Part shown: piece by piece, positions 11,230 through 19,355 of the stretch
How the letters are laid out: each line of letters begins with the position of its first letter
How positions within the stretch are numbered: position 1 is the first letter of the stretch
Source of the DNA: Desulfofundulus luciae
GTDB taxonomy: Bacteria > Bacillota > Desulfotomaculia > Desulfotomaculales > Desulfovirgulaceae
NCBI RefSeq assembly: GCF_030813795.1
Contig: NZ_JAUSUX010000005.1
Span: 90,205-154,204, forward strand
Reading direction: 5' to 3'
DNA length: 64,000 nucleotides
Notes under the pieces: model-generated
Databases searched by the model: none
What the model saw: only the letters and a program-made list of their open reading frames with translations
What the model was told of the DNA's origin: nothing
Position numbers and translations under genes: made by a program

Positions 11230-11685
11230 ATGCCCGGAGTCACCCTATTGGTCACGCTGTTGTTGATCGGCATTGTCGCTCGCTCCAATCTCATTGCCAT
11301 GGCAGCCTGTGTTTTGCTCATCATCAAGCTCGCTAACCTGAATTTTATCTTACCTCTGCTCGAAAAGCGCGGTTTGGAGCTGGGCCTGTTGTTTCTTTTG
11401 CTCTCCATCCTGGTACCCGTAGCCACGGGCAAAATCAGCGAGCGGGAAATGCTTTATAACCTTACCTCCCTGCCCGGGTTGCTGGCTCTATTTGGCGGGG
11501 CGCTGGCCACCCATCTCAATGGGGAGGGATTGAAGCTCCTGCAATTGCAGCCGGAAATTATCTTTGGCCTGATGATCGGCTCGATTTTTGGTATTGTCTT
11601 TTTAGGCGGCGTGCCTGTGGGTCCCCTCATGGCTGCCGGTATTACCGCCCTTTTTATGGAGCTGGCTGCCTGGTTAAAGCACTAG
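11230..11685 (+). CDS. UPF0756 / DUF441 membrane protein
   Basis: A 151-residue membrane protein with four predicted hydrophobic segments. The pattern of a short ARSNLIAMAACVLLIIK segment, a glycine-rich TM (GLMIGSIFGIVFLGGVPVGP) and a C-terminal AGITALF matches the UPF0756 (YtwI) family, whose function is unknown. An acceptable ribosome binding site (AAAGAGGGGAAGG) precedes the ATG at 11230. Its stop overlaps the end of the convergent rluD-like gene by 4 nt, so the two transcripts meet with no terminator between them. Confidence 0.8.
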   Translation: MPGVTLLVTLLLIGIVARSNLIAMAACVLLIIKLANLNFILPLLEKRGLELGLLFLLLSILVPVATGKISEREMLYNLTSLPGLLALFGGALATHLNGEGLKLLQLQPEIIFGLMIGSIFGIVFLGGVPVGPLMAAGITALFMELAAWLKH

Positions 11686-12596
11686 CCCTGACGCAACCGG
11701 ACAAGGATATCCGCCAGTTCCCCGGGCAATGGGGCGGTAAACTCCAGATATTCTCCCCGCCTGGGGTGGTGAAAGCCCAGTGTTGCCGCGTGCAAAAACT
11801 GGCCCTGCAGACCGAAGTGGGGCCGGGACGGCCCGTATTTTAAATCTCCCACCAGGGGATGTCCCAGGTAGGCCATGTGGACACGGATCTGGTGAGTCCG
11901 GCCGGTTTCCAGCTTTAGTTCCAGCAGGGTATACTGGCCGAAACGCTCCAGGACCTCATAATGGGTTACGGCTTGGCGCCCCCTCCGGCTCACCACGGCC
12001 ATGCGCTGCCGATCCCGGGGGTGGCGGCCAATGGGAGCATCCACCATACCCCGGTTCTCCTTGAAGTTTCCATGGGCCAGGGCAATGTAACGTCTGGTGA
12101 CCCGGCGGTCTTTCAGTTGCCGGGCCAGCTCAAGGTGGGCAAAGTCGTTTTTAGCCACCATAATCAGACCCGATGTATCTTTATCCAGCCGGTGCACGAT
12201 ACCGGGCCGCATTACACCGTTTACCCCGGACAGGTCCCGGCAATGGTATAAAAGGGCGTTTACCAGGGTTCCACTGTAGTTCCCTTCCGCCGGGTGCACC
12301 ACCATACCCCGGGGTTTATTTACCACCACCACATCCCCATCTTCATAATAGATGTCCACGGGGATGTTTTCCGGAACCACTTCCAGTTCCCGGGGCAATG
12401 GTATTTTCAGCACCACCTCATCCCCCGGCTTAACCCGGTAACTTGGGCGCGCGGGCTCACCGTTTACCGTTACCTGCTGCTCGGCTATTAATCTCTGGAT
12501 ATGGGAACGGGAGAAATCTGGATTTTCTTTAGCCAAGAAAACATCCAGGCGTTCCCCGGCATTTTCCTCCTCCACCCGATGGTAACTAATCTTCAT
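11682..12596 (-). CDS. rluD: RluA/RluD-family pseudouridine synthase
   Basis: Isomerises uridine to pseudouridine in RNA. It has an N-terminal S4 RNA-binding domain (GERLDVFLAKENPDFSRSHI) and the catalytic motif HRLDKDTSG around residue 135 with the active Asp. 304 aa. Symbol by best family resemblance; RluA, RluC and RluD cannot be told apart by eye with certainty. The start at 12596 lies inside the end of lspA (11-nt overlap), the conserved lspA-rluD arrangement of Firmicutes. The longer upstream frame is out of register with any ribosome binding site. Confidence 0.9.
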   Translation of the reverse strand: MKISYHRVEEENAGERLDVFLAKENPDFSRSHIQRLIAEQQVTVNGEPARPSYRVKPGDEVVLKIPLPRELEVVPENIPVDIYYEDGDVVVVNKPRGMVVHPAEGNYSGTLVNALLYHCRDLSGVNGVMRPGIVHRLDKDTSGLIMVAKNDFAHLELARQLKDRRVTRRYIALAHGNFKENRGMVDAPIGRHPRDRQRMAVVSRRGRQAVTHYEVLERFGQYTLLELKLETGRTHQIRVHMAYLGHPLVGDLKYGPSRPHFGLQGQFLHAATLGFHHPRRGEYLEFTAPLPGELADILVRLRQG

Positions 12597-13086
12597 CGGG
12601 CCCCACCCTTTCACGTTCCCTTTCCCGGTCCTCCCGCCAGAATGCAAAGATCAGCAAAAAGACCCCGATTACTATGGCCGTGTCCGCCAGATTAAAAACC
12701 GGCCATACCCGCAAGTCCAGAAAATCCACCACCAGCCCAAAACGGACCCGATCGATGAGGTTGCCCAGGGCACCCCCCATGACCAATCCCAGGGATAAAC
12801 GAAGCATGTGCCGCCCAGGGGAAAGGCGCAGTGCGACAACCAGCGCCCCGGCCACGACGAGCAGGGTAACCGCGATAAAAATACCGGTGCGGTAGGCAAA
12901 TAGGCCAAAGGCCGCCCCCGGATTGCGTATGTAGGTTAAATGAAAAATGTGCGGTATTATCGGAACGGATTGCCCCTCCCACATCAGGCGCTGAACCAGT
13001 TCTTTGGAAGCCTGATCTAACACAAGAGTAACCAGGGCGGTTAACCAGAAAGGCAACTTTGCTCCCCCTTTATAATCCATGGCCAT
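12586..13086 (-). CDS. lspA: Lipoprotein signal peptidase (signal peptidase II)
   Basis: Integral membrane aspartyl protease that cleaves signal peptides from prolipoproteins. Four hydrophobic segments are present. The two catalytic Asp motifs are intact: GNLIDRVRFGLVVDF and FNLADTAI. 166 aa. Either ATG 13086 or 13080 could be the start; no strong Shine-Dalgarno decides it. The C-terminus has a charged Arg/Glu tail (EDRERERERV). It overlaps the rluD-like gene downstream and is probably co-transcribed with it. Confidence 0.94.
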   Translation of the reverse strand: MAMDYKGGAKLPFWLTALVTLVLDQASKELVQRLMWEGQSVPIIPHIFHLTYIRNPGAAFGLFAYRTGIFIAVTLLVVAGALVVALRLSPGRHMLRLSLGLVMGGALGNLIDRVRFGLVVDFLDLRVWPVFNLADTAIVIGVFLLIFAFWREDRERERERVGPDED

Positions 13087-13184
13087 ACGAGCCTTAACCC
13101 GCTAGGCCAGGCACTTTCCCCCCTGTGCCCCAGCATATAATACCATGAAAACGGGTTGGGGAGCAAACCTGGCCTTATTTTGTT

Positions 13185-13325
13185 AATGCAAACACCAGTT
13201 CTCAGGGCGGCAAGGGACAACCGTCAGATCGTAGCCGGCAACGGTACCCTGACGCTAAGGACTCCCGGTGCAGCCCTCCACAACGGGAAAGGGGACTACC
13301 GCATGGACGGCCTGGCAAAACTTAA
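13185..13325 (+). ncRNA. Structured leader of unknown type
   Basis: This 300-bp gap between lspA and the orphan AMP-binding domain is GC-rich and looks folded. CGTCAG (about 13219) pairs with CTGACG (about 13250) and encloses a CCG-GCAA-CGG hairpin with a GNRA tetraloop; GGACTCCCGG and ACAACGGGAAAGGGGAC follow. The architecture recalls a riboswitch aptamer, but I could not match it to FMN, SAM, TPP, c-di-GMP, cobalamin, T-box or other classes that I know. It precedes a strong ribosome binding site at 13333-13340. Confidence 0.4.
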
Positions 13326-13346
13326 CTAATTCAAAGGAGGATCAGG

Positions 13347-13445
13347 GTGATTTTTCGCGAATTTTCAGTATGTATGCATATACGTCAAGAGGGAGTGGTT
13401 GCATGCTTAAGGTGGTTAAAAACAGTCCCACTCCCCGGGGAATAA
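13347..13445 (+). CDS. Possible leader peptide (32 aa)
   Basis: A short GTG-initiated frame, with AAAGGAGG placed 6 nt upstream, begins MIFREFSVCMHIRQEG and ends at 13445, overlapping the next gene in another frame by 43 nt. It has the best ribosome binding site of the area. It may couple translation to the downstream gene or act as a leader peptide. No homology is recognised. Confidence 0.35.
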   Translation: MIFREFSVCMHIRQEGVVACLRWLKTVPLPGE

Positions 13446-13744
13446 CCCGGGAGCAGTCCCTTTTCCGCTCAATTGAAGCAGCGCTGTTCCAGCACCCGGC
13501 CGTAAAAGATGCAGCCGTGGATTTGGTATGGGACAAAAAAGGCCGGCCGCTGCTGGTGGCTTATGTGGTACCGTCTACCCCCGAACTGTCACCGGCCGCA
13601 CTCAAGAATTTTATCTGCCGCCGCCCGGAAATCCCCTGGAACAGGCAGCCCAGGCGCTATCTTCTGGTACCTGCCATCCCCCGCACTCCCAGCGGCAAAT
13701 TGCAGCGGCAGAAGTTAATTAATTACTATACAACAGTCCATTGA
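13403..13744 (+). CDS. Stand-alone AMP-binding enzyme C-terminal domain protein
   Basis: 113 aa equal to the small C-terminal lid domain of acyl-CoA synthetases and NRPS adenylation domains, with no N-terminal adenylation domain attached. Family features in order are HPAVKDAAVDLVWD, LLVAYVVPS, and a perfect A10-type motif PRTPSGKLQRQKL carrying the Lys that contacts the acyl-adenylate. The preceding DNA in all frames lacks the rest of such an enzyme, so this is an orphan domain or a remnant. The ATG at 13403 follows GAGGGAGTGG. The membrane protease gene follows by 56 nt and is probably co-transcribed. Confidence 0.6.
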   Translation: MLKVVKNSPTPRGITREQSLFRSIEAALFQHPAVKDAAVDLVWDKKGRPLLVAYVVPSTPELSPAALKNFICRRPEIPWNRQPRRYLLVPAIPRTPSGKLQRQKLINYYTTVH

Positions 13745-13800
13745 CTCGAGCAATAGAAAAAACCTTTTTAGTTCAAAATAAAAAAGGGGTGAAAAAGAGC

Positions 13801-14640
13801 ATGAACTTTTCCTTTAGCGACCTGTTGTGGATTTTCTTTATTCTATTGGCCTTTCTACCCGCCTCCCGGCAATACCGCCTGGAAACCGTACGGCTGCGCC
13901 TGATCCGGAGCCTGGAAAAGAAGAGGGGTAGCCGGGTAATCACCTTGATCCATCGCCAGGAGTCACTGAGTTTATTAGGTTTTCCCATATCCCGCTACAT
14001 AAATGTGGAGGACTCGGAGGCAGTTCTGCGCGCCATTCGCCTGACCCCGGACGATATGCCCATCGACTTAGTCCTGCATACGCCGGGCGGATTGGTGCTG
14101 GCGGCAGAACAAATTGCCCGGGCGCTGCAAAAGCATAAAGCCAAAGTGACAGTCTTTGTCCCCCACTATGCCATGAGTGGTGGAACCATGATTGCCCTGG
14201 CTGCCGACGAGATTATGATGGACGAAAACGCCGTTCTCGGTCCGGTGGACCCGCAACTGGGCGATATGCCGGCGGCATCCATTCTGGAAGCGGTACAGAT
14301 CAAAGGCCGGGAACGGGTGGATGACCGCACCCTGATGCTGGCCGACATTGCTTCCAAGGCCCTGAATCAGGTGGAGGAATTTGTTTACCGTTTGCTGGTG
14401 GAAAAAATGTCCCCGGAAAAAGCCCGCCGGATCAGCCACCTGCTTACCAGCGGCCAATGGACACACGATTACCCCCTTACCTGTGAGCAACTGCGGGAAC
14501 TGGGCTTCCCGGTGTGCGCCGAGCTGCCGCCGGAAATCTATGCCCTGATGGACCTCTACCCCCAGCCGGCCCAGCGCCGCCCGTCGGTACAGTATATCCC
14601 CCTGCCCTACACCCGGGAAACTCAGTCAAACGACCGGTAG
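13801..14640 (+). CDS. SDH-family ClpP-fold serine protease, membrane-anchored
   Basis: 279 aa. An N-terminal hydrophobic segment (LLWIFFILLAFLP) anchors a ClpP/crotonase-fold domain of the serine dehydrogenase proteinase type (SDH_protease). IDLVLHTPGGLVLAAEQIA is the oxyanion region and HYAMSGGTMIALAADEIMMD carries the putative nucleophile Ser in a G-x-S-like context; VDPQLG follows. Related proteins are thought to act in membrane or stress proteolysis, but substrates are unknown. The ATG at 13801 follows AAAAGGGGTG. A proline-rich C-terminal tail (PQPAQRRPSV) is present. Confidence 0.8.
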   Translation: MNFSFSDLLWIFFILLAFLPASRQYRLETVRLRLIRSLEKKRGSRVITLIHRQESLSLLGFPISRYINVEDSEAVLRAIRLTPDDMPIDLVLHTPGGLVLAAEQIARALQKHKAKVTVFVPHYAMSGGTMIALAADEIMMDENAVLGPVDPQLGDMPAASILEAVQIKGRERVDDRTLMLADIASKALNQVEEFVYRLLVEKMSPEKARRISHLLTSGQWTHDYPLTCEQLRELGFPVCAELPPEIYALMDLYPQPAQRRPSVQYIPLPYTRETQSNDR

Positions 14641-14708
14641 TGGGCGTTTTAATATCTCCCTCTTCCCACCTTGCAATGCAAATTAGCCAGTTAATCACCG
14701 GCATTTTT

Positions 14709-15995
14709 TTATTGCAGGTAAAACAGCCACAGGTAAAGGGTGGAGATGACAATTGATATAATCATCAAAGGAAAGGCTACCTTCATAAAGTCAACAAAAC
14801 TTATAAAAATCCCCCGCTTTTCGGCCATACCGGCCACCACCACATTGGCCGAAGCCCCGATGAGGGTACCGTTTCCCCCCAGGCAGGCCCCCAGGGAAAG
14901 GGCCCACCAGAAGGGTAGCAGGGACGGCAGGTGACCAAGGCGGCCCATGTCCTGGATTAAAGGGATCATGGTGGCTACAAAGGGAATGTTATCTATAAAA
15001 GCGGAAGCAATAGCCGAAAGCCAGAGGATGAGCATGGCCGTGACAGCCAACCTGCCGCCGGTGAATTGCAGGGATTCACTGGCCAGGGTTTCGATTACCC
15101 CCGTCTCTACCAGTCCCCCCACCAGGATAAACAGCCCGGCAAAGAAAAAGATGACCGGCCACTCCACTGCCTGAAACACATAGGCGGGATCTTCTCTGGT
15201 GATTAACAGCAGCAAACTGGCTCCGGCCAGGGCGATGGTGGCGCTTTCCAGGTGCAGATACTGGTGCCCAAGAAAGCCCAGGATGGTCAGGGCCAGCACC
15301 GCCAGGGATTTTTTCAAAAGCACCCTGTCTTTGATCTGCTCATTTTCATCAAGCTGCATGATTCCAGCTTTCAATTCCGGGAATACCACCAGTTGTCGCC
15401 GGTAAATCAGCCACAGGCCCGCCACAGTAAAGAGATGAATCACCACCACCACCGGGGTAAGACCGACCAGAAAATCAACGAACCCCAGGCGCGCTGCACT
15501 GCCGATCATAATGTTGGGCGGGTCACCGATCAAAGTGGCCGTCCCGCCGATATTGGATGCCAGCACTTCAGCAATAAGAAAGGGCCGGGGATTGATTTTT
15601 AGCTGCCCGGCAATGGCAAAGGTTACCGGCACGATCAGCAGTACCGTGGTCACGTTGTCCAGGAAGGCCGAAAGAATGGCGGTGACCGTGGCCAGGTAAA
15701 CCATAATGGCCGCCGGTTCCCCCCGGGCCAGCCTGGCCGCTTTGATGGCCAGGTATTCAAAAACTCCGGAACGGCGGGTAATGCCCACAATAAGCATCAT
15801 GCCCACCAGAAGGCCGATGGTATTAAAATCAATGGCCTTCACTGCCTCTTCCTGGGAAACGATTCCGGCCAGGATCAGAATGGCCCCGCCCGACAGGGCT
15901 ACCACGGTGCGGTGAATTTTTTCCGCGATAATCAAGCCGTAACTGAGCAGGAAAATACCGACGGCCAGCATAACCTGCAGATTTGGAAACGCCAA
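14709..15995 (-). CDS. ArsB/NhaD-type anion or Na+/H+ permease
   Basis: 428-residue membrane transporter of the ion transporter superfamily (ArsB, NhaD, P protein, CitMHS). Two inverted repeats each show the family signature: SAFLDNVTTVLLIVPV with NIGGTATLIGDPPNIMIG, and SAFIDNIPFVATMIPL with GACLGGNGTLIGASANVV. Arsenite, Na+/H+ or dicarboxylate are all possible substrates; no ars genes lie nearby. It starts with TTG at 15995, supported by AGGGGGGC 6-7 nt upstream. It converges with the SDH-type protease gene. Confidence 0.85.
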   Translation of the reverse strand: MAFPNLQVMLAVGIFLLSYGLIIAEKIHRTVVALSGGAILILAGIVSQEEAVKAIDFNTIGLLVGMMLIVGITRRSGVFEYLAIKAARLARGEPAAIMVYLATVTAILSAFLDNVTTVLLIVPVTFAIAGQLKINPRPFLIAEVLASNIGGTATLIGDPPNIMIGSAARLGFVDFLVGLTPVVVVIHLFTVAGLWLIYRRQLVVFPELKAGIMQLDENEQIKDRVLLKKSLAVLALTILGFLGHQYLHLESATIALAGASLLLLITREDPAYVFQAVEWPVIFFFAGLFILVGGLVETGVIETLASESLQFTGGRLAVTAMLILWLSAIASAFIDNIPFVATMIPLIQDMGRLGHLPSLLPFWWALSLGACLGGNGTLIGASANVVVAGMAEKRGIFISFVDFMKVAFPLMIISIVISTLYLWLFYLQ

Positions 15996-16097
15996 TTGAT
16001 TGCCCCCCTGTTAACTGATCAAAGTAGCGCCAAATCCCTGGGCGGCTGCCTCTCCTCTGGATAGACTTTCCGGCAGATTCAAAGAGGATTCGACAGG

Positions 16098-16117
16098 CCG
16101 GCGGGTTTCCCTGCCGG
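16098..16117. repeat. Strong hairpin between adhE and the permease
   Basis: CCGGCGGG-TTT-CCCTGCCGG forms an 8-bp stem with one bulge. It lies just downstream of the probable adhE terminator and about 100 nt before the permease start, without a U-run of its own. Confidence 0.4.
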
Positions 16118-16122
16118 TGGAT

Positions 16123-16150
16123 AAAAAAGAGTCCGGCAATCACCGGTCTC
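16123..16150 (-). terminator. Terminator of adhE
   Basis: On the minus strand GAGACCGG-TGATTG-CCGGACTC, with one internal mismatch, is followed by TTTTTT. It lies 60 nt after the adhE stop. Confidence 0.65.
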
Positions 16151-16212
16151 TGGTCTGGCATGGCTGCCCCCGGCACACAGCAAGGGCCTTTTAAGTGAGT
16201 GCCGTGCGGCAA

Positions 16213-18915
16213 TCACTGCAGCGGATTTTCCGGCCTGGTTTCATCCCCGTCCCGGAAAGGCCACGGGACGGCCATACCATCCCTGCACCCCTGAAGGAGG
16301 GATAAATCTAAAAGCCCCTCATCCACTTCCCGGGACAGGGGGGGACCGTAGGCCAGGCGGTAAAGGTCGGCCATCTCGGCTACCAGGGGGAAGCGGGGGT
16401 TGGTGGTGGTGGTCTGATCGGCAAAGGCCCGGTCGGCCATTTCGGGGATTTTGCGCTCATATTCTGAACGTTCAATTCCGAGATCAGCCACGGTGAGGGG
16501 CATATCCAGCTCCTTTAATAGCTGGAAGATGGCCCCAATCAGGCTCCTGACCCCCTCTTCCACCGTTCCCGCCGGCAGACCAAGCAGGCGGGCCAGCTGC
16601 CGGTATTTTTCCGGGGCGTGGAAGTACTCATACTGGGGAAAGGAAACAAACTTGGCCGGCCGGCTCGCATTGTAGGCCACCACATAGGGCAACAGGACGG
16701 CATTGGCCCGACCGTGGGGAATGTTGAAAGCGGCCCCAATTTGATGAGCCAGCGCATGGTTGACGCCTAAGAAGGCATTGGTAAAGGCCATGCCGGCGAT
16801 GCACGAGGCGTTGTGCATTTTTTCCCGGGCCTTGTGGTCCCCGGCATTCCGGTAAGAACGGGGCAGGTAGTGGAAAACCAGTTCCACGGCTTTGGCAGCC
16901 ATGGCATCAGTATAATCCGAGGCCATTACCGAAACATAGGCTTCAAGGGCATGGGTGAGCACATCCATACCCGTGTCGGCCGCCACCTGAGCCGGCATGG
17001 TGCGGGCAAAGTCGGGGTCGATGATGGCCACATCCGGGGTCAGTTCGTAGTCTGCCAGGGGATATTTTACCTGTTCGCCTTTGTCGGAAATTACCGCAAA
17101 GGCCGTCACTTCGGAGCCGGTGCCGCTGGTGGTAGGAATGGCCACCAACTGCGCCTTGCGCCCCAGCTTGGGATATTTGTAGGTACGCTTGCGTATGTCT
17201 ATGAATTTGAGCTTTAGAAACTCAAACTCCACTTCCGGGTATTCGTAAAACAGCCACATGGCCTTGGCGGCGTCAATGGCCGAACCCCCTCCCACAGCAA
17301 TAATGGTATCGGGACAGAACCGGTTCATCACCGCACAGCCCCGGCGTACCGTTTCCACCGAGGGATCGGGTTCCACCTCGTAGAAGACCTCGGTAACCAC
17401 CCGGTTATTACGGTAGTTGAGATGATAAAGTACCTTGTCCACAAAACCAAGGCGCTTAATCTCCGGATCTGTTACGATAAAGGCCCTCTCCACGCCGGGC
17501 AGTTTGCGCAAGTATTGTATGGAACCGGGTTCAAAATAGACCCGCTCGGGGACCCGGAACCATTGCAATTTCGCCCGGCGCTTGGCCACCCGCTTAACGT
17601 TGATCAGGTTTTCCACACTGACATTGGAGGTGGTGGAATTGCTGCCCATGGATCCGCAGCCCAGGGTAAAGGAAGGCACGTTCACGTTGTAGATATCCCC
17701 GATGGCCCCGTGGGTGGCCGGCGAATTGACAATAATCCGCCCGGTGCGAATGCGGCGGGAGAACTCTTCAATGGCTTTTTGATCTTCGGAATGAATGACT
17801 GCCGTATGGCCCAGCCCGCCAAATTCCACCACTTTCTCACATAACTCTATTCCCTCGGCAAAACTTTCCACGATATAGCAGGAGAGGATAGGACTTAACT
17901 TTTCCATGGACAGGGGGTATTCCGGCCCCACCCCGGCCAGGCGGACTACCAGGACCCTTGTGTCCGGCGGCACGGCAAAACCGGCCATCTCCGCAATCCT
18001 CCGGGCCGATTGCCCGGCTACCCGGGGATTTAATGTGCACCCCCCCTGTTCCACGGCTAAGTCTTCCAGCAGGCGGGTTTCCTCATCATTCAGGAAATAG
18101 CAGCCATTTTCCTTCATCAGGGCAATAACCCGGTCGGCCACTTCCCGGTCAATGATCACACTTTGTTCGGAAGCACAAATTAAACCATTATCAAAGGTTT
18201 TGCTAATGATCAGATCAGTTACCGCCCGCCTCAAATTAGCGGTCTTTTCAATGTAGCACGGTACGTTACCCGGCCCAACGCCCAGGGCCGGCTTCCCGGT
18301 ACTGTAGGCCGCCCGCACCAGCCCGGCCCCGCCGGTGGCCACAATTAAGGCCACGCCGGGGTGCCGCATTAAATAACCGGTGGTGTCGTAGTTGGGGTTT
18401 TCCAGCCAGGAAATGCAGTTTGCGGGAGCCCCGGCAGCCACCGCCGCTTCCAGCATGATCCTGGCTGCCGCGGCGCTGCAGCGCTGGGCTCCCGGATGGA
18501 AGCTGAAGATCACCGGGTTCCGGGTTTTGGCGCAAATCAGGGACTTAAACATGGTGGTGGAAGTGGGATTGGTTACGGGCACCACTGCAGCCACCACTCC
18601 CACGGGCTCGGCCACTTCCAGATACCCCTCTTCCTCGTTGTCTTCGATGACACCCACGGTTTTGGCGTATTTAATGCTGTGATAAACCGCCTCCGTGGCA
18701 AAAATGTTTTTGGTCGCCTTGTCTTCATAAATACCGCGGCCCGTTTCTTCCACGGCCATGCGGGCCAATTCCATATGTTTGTCCAGCCCGGCCAGGGCCA
18801 TATTGAGCACAATGCGGTCCACCGCCTCCTGATCCAGGCGGGCAAATTCCCGGGCCGCCTGGTTGGCCTTTTCCACCAGGGCGTCAATTTCAGGAAAATT
18901 TCCCTGCTCAGCCAC
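16213..18915 (-). CDS. adhE: Bifunctional acetaldehyde-CoA / alcohol dehydrogenase
   Basis: Reduces acetyl-CoA to acetaldehyde and then ethanol with NADH (or the reverse), normally as cytosolic spirosomes. 900 aa, the full length for the family. Residues 1-450 are the CoA-acylating aldehyde dehydrogenase with the catalytic Cys in DNGLICASEQSV; residues 460-870 are the iron-dependent alcohol dehydrogenase with GGGSAIDAAKAMW for NAD and the metal motif HALAHQIGAAFNIPHGRAN. A GTG start at 18915 is supported by GGGAGGTG 7 nt upstream. An unusual 16-C tract within a terminator-like hairpin lies 85-100 nt upstream of the start. Confidence 0.96.
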   Translation of the reverse strand: MAEQGNFPEIDALVEKANQAAREFARLDQEAVDRIVLNMALAGLDKHMELARMAVEETGRGIYEDKATKNIFATEAVYHSIKYAKTVGVIEDNEEEGYLEVAEPVGVVAAVVPVTNPTSTTMFKSLICAKTRNPVIFSFHPGAQRCSAAAARIMLEAAVAAGAPANCISWLENPNYDTTGYLMRHPGVALIVATGGAGLVRAAYSTGKPALGVGPGNVPCYIEKTANLRRAVTDLIISKTFDNGLICASEQSVIIDREVADRVIALMKENGCYFLNDEETRLLEDLAVEQGGCTLNPRVAGQSARRIAEMAGFAVPPDTRVLVVRLAGVGPEYPLSMEKLSPILSCYIVESFAEGIELCEKVVEFGGLGHTAVIHSEDQKAIEEFSRRIRTGRIIVNSPATHGAIGDIYNVNVPSFTLGCGSMGSNSTTSNVSVENLINVKRVAKRRAKLQWFRVPERVYFEPGSIQYLRKLPGVERAFIVTDPEIKRLGFVDKVLYHLNYRNNRVVTEVFYEVEPDPSVETVRRGCAVMNRFCPDTIIAVGGGSAIDAAKAMWLFYEYPEVEFEFLKLKFIDIRKRTYKYPKLGRKAQLVAIPTTSGTGSEVTAFAVISDKGEQVKYPLADYELTPDVAIIDPDFARTMPAQVAADTGMDVLTHALEAYVSVMASDYTDAMAAKAVELVFHYLPRSYRNAGDHKAREKMHNASCIAGMAFTNAFLGVNHALAHQIGAAFNIPHGRANAVLLPYVVAYNASRPAKFVSFPQYEYFHAPEKYRQLARLLGLPAGTVEEGVRSLIGAIFQLLKELDMPLTVADLGIERSEYERKIPEMADRAFADQTTTTNPRFPLVAEMADLYRLAYGPPLSREVDEGLLDLSLLQGCRDGMAVPWPFRDGDETRPENPLQ

Positions 18916-18989
18916 TTGCCGACACCTCCCCTCTCATTATTTCCAGTAAAAGAGGGAATATGCTTTCCCGAACGGATGGTTTCAACAAC

Positions 18990-19023
18990 AAAAAAAAGCG
19001 GGGGGGGGGGGGGGGAGCCGCTT
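18990..19023 (-). promoter_or_regulatory. Homopolymer-containing terminator/attenuator in the adhE leader
   Basis: The plus strand has eight A, GC, then a run of 16 G at 19000-19015. On the minus (adhE) strand this reads AAGCGG, then a loop made almost wholly of C, then CCGCTT followed by a T-run: a terminator-like hairpin whose loop is a homopolymer. Homopolymers this long are prone to slippage, so its length may vary between cells. An effect on adhE is inference. Confidence 0.55.
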
Positions 19024-19084
19024 GCAGGTGTACCTGTCCCCCATGCTGGTCGCAGGTGGAGGGAAAAAGGGTAAAATTAATGAG

Positions 19085-19270
19085 TCACGCCGTTTTGCTT
19101 TGCTTTTCTTCTTTCCGAACCGCCTGCCTGTATGGACAGTGTTCTTCCATTTTATTTTCTTCCAGGCCGCACCCCCAGTAGGTATGACCTAAAAATAAGC
19201 GGCGATGCTTACACCAACTGCAAAAGGAATGGGTAACCTGCTCCTGGGTCATGTCCTTTGCCTTTATCAT
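19085..19270 (-). CDS. Small Cys-rich protein of unknown function
   Basis: 61 residues with four Cys: the spaced pattern HSFCSWCKHRRLF, then WGCGL and EHCPYR suggests a metal or Fe-S site. It is very polar with a Lys/Glu-rich end. AAAGGAGG lies about 11 nt before the ATG at 19270, which argues that it is real. It sits between the DUF1284 gene (85 nt upstream) and adhE. No homologue is recognised. Confidence 0.55.
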   Translation of the reverse strand: MIKAKDMTQEQVTHSFCSWCKHRRLFLGHTYWGCGLEENKMEEHCPYRQAVRKEEKQSKTA

Positions 19271-19355
19271 TTTCCACCATCCTCCTTTACCAGACTTAAT
19301 CTTGACTTAATCTTGGATTCTAAAGATTCTGTTCAAAAAAACTCAGGCATGCCGT

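Noticed and set aside
13185..13325. Assignment of the leader as a c-di-GMP-I riboswitch
   Set aside because: A GNRA-capped stem followed by GACGCTAAGG recalls that class, but the conserved CAAACC and GCAAAGCCACGGG elements are not present, so the class is left open.
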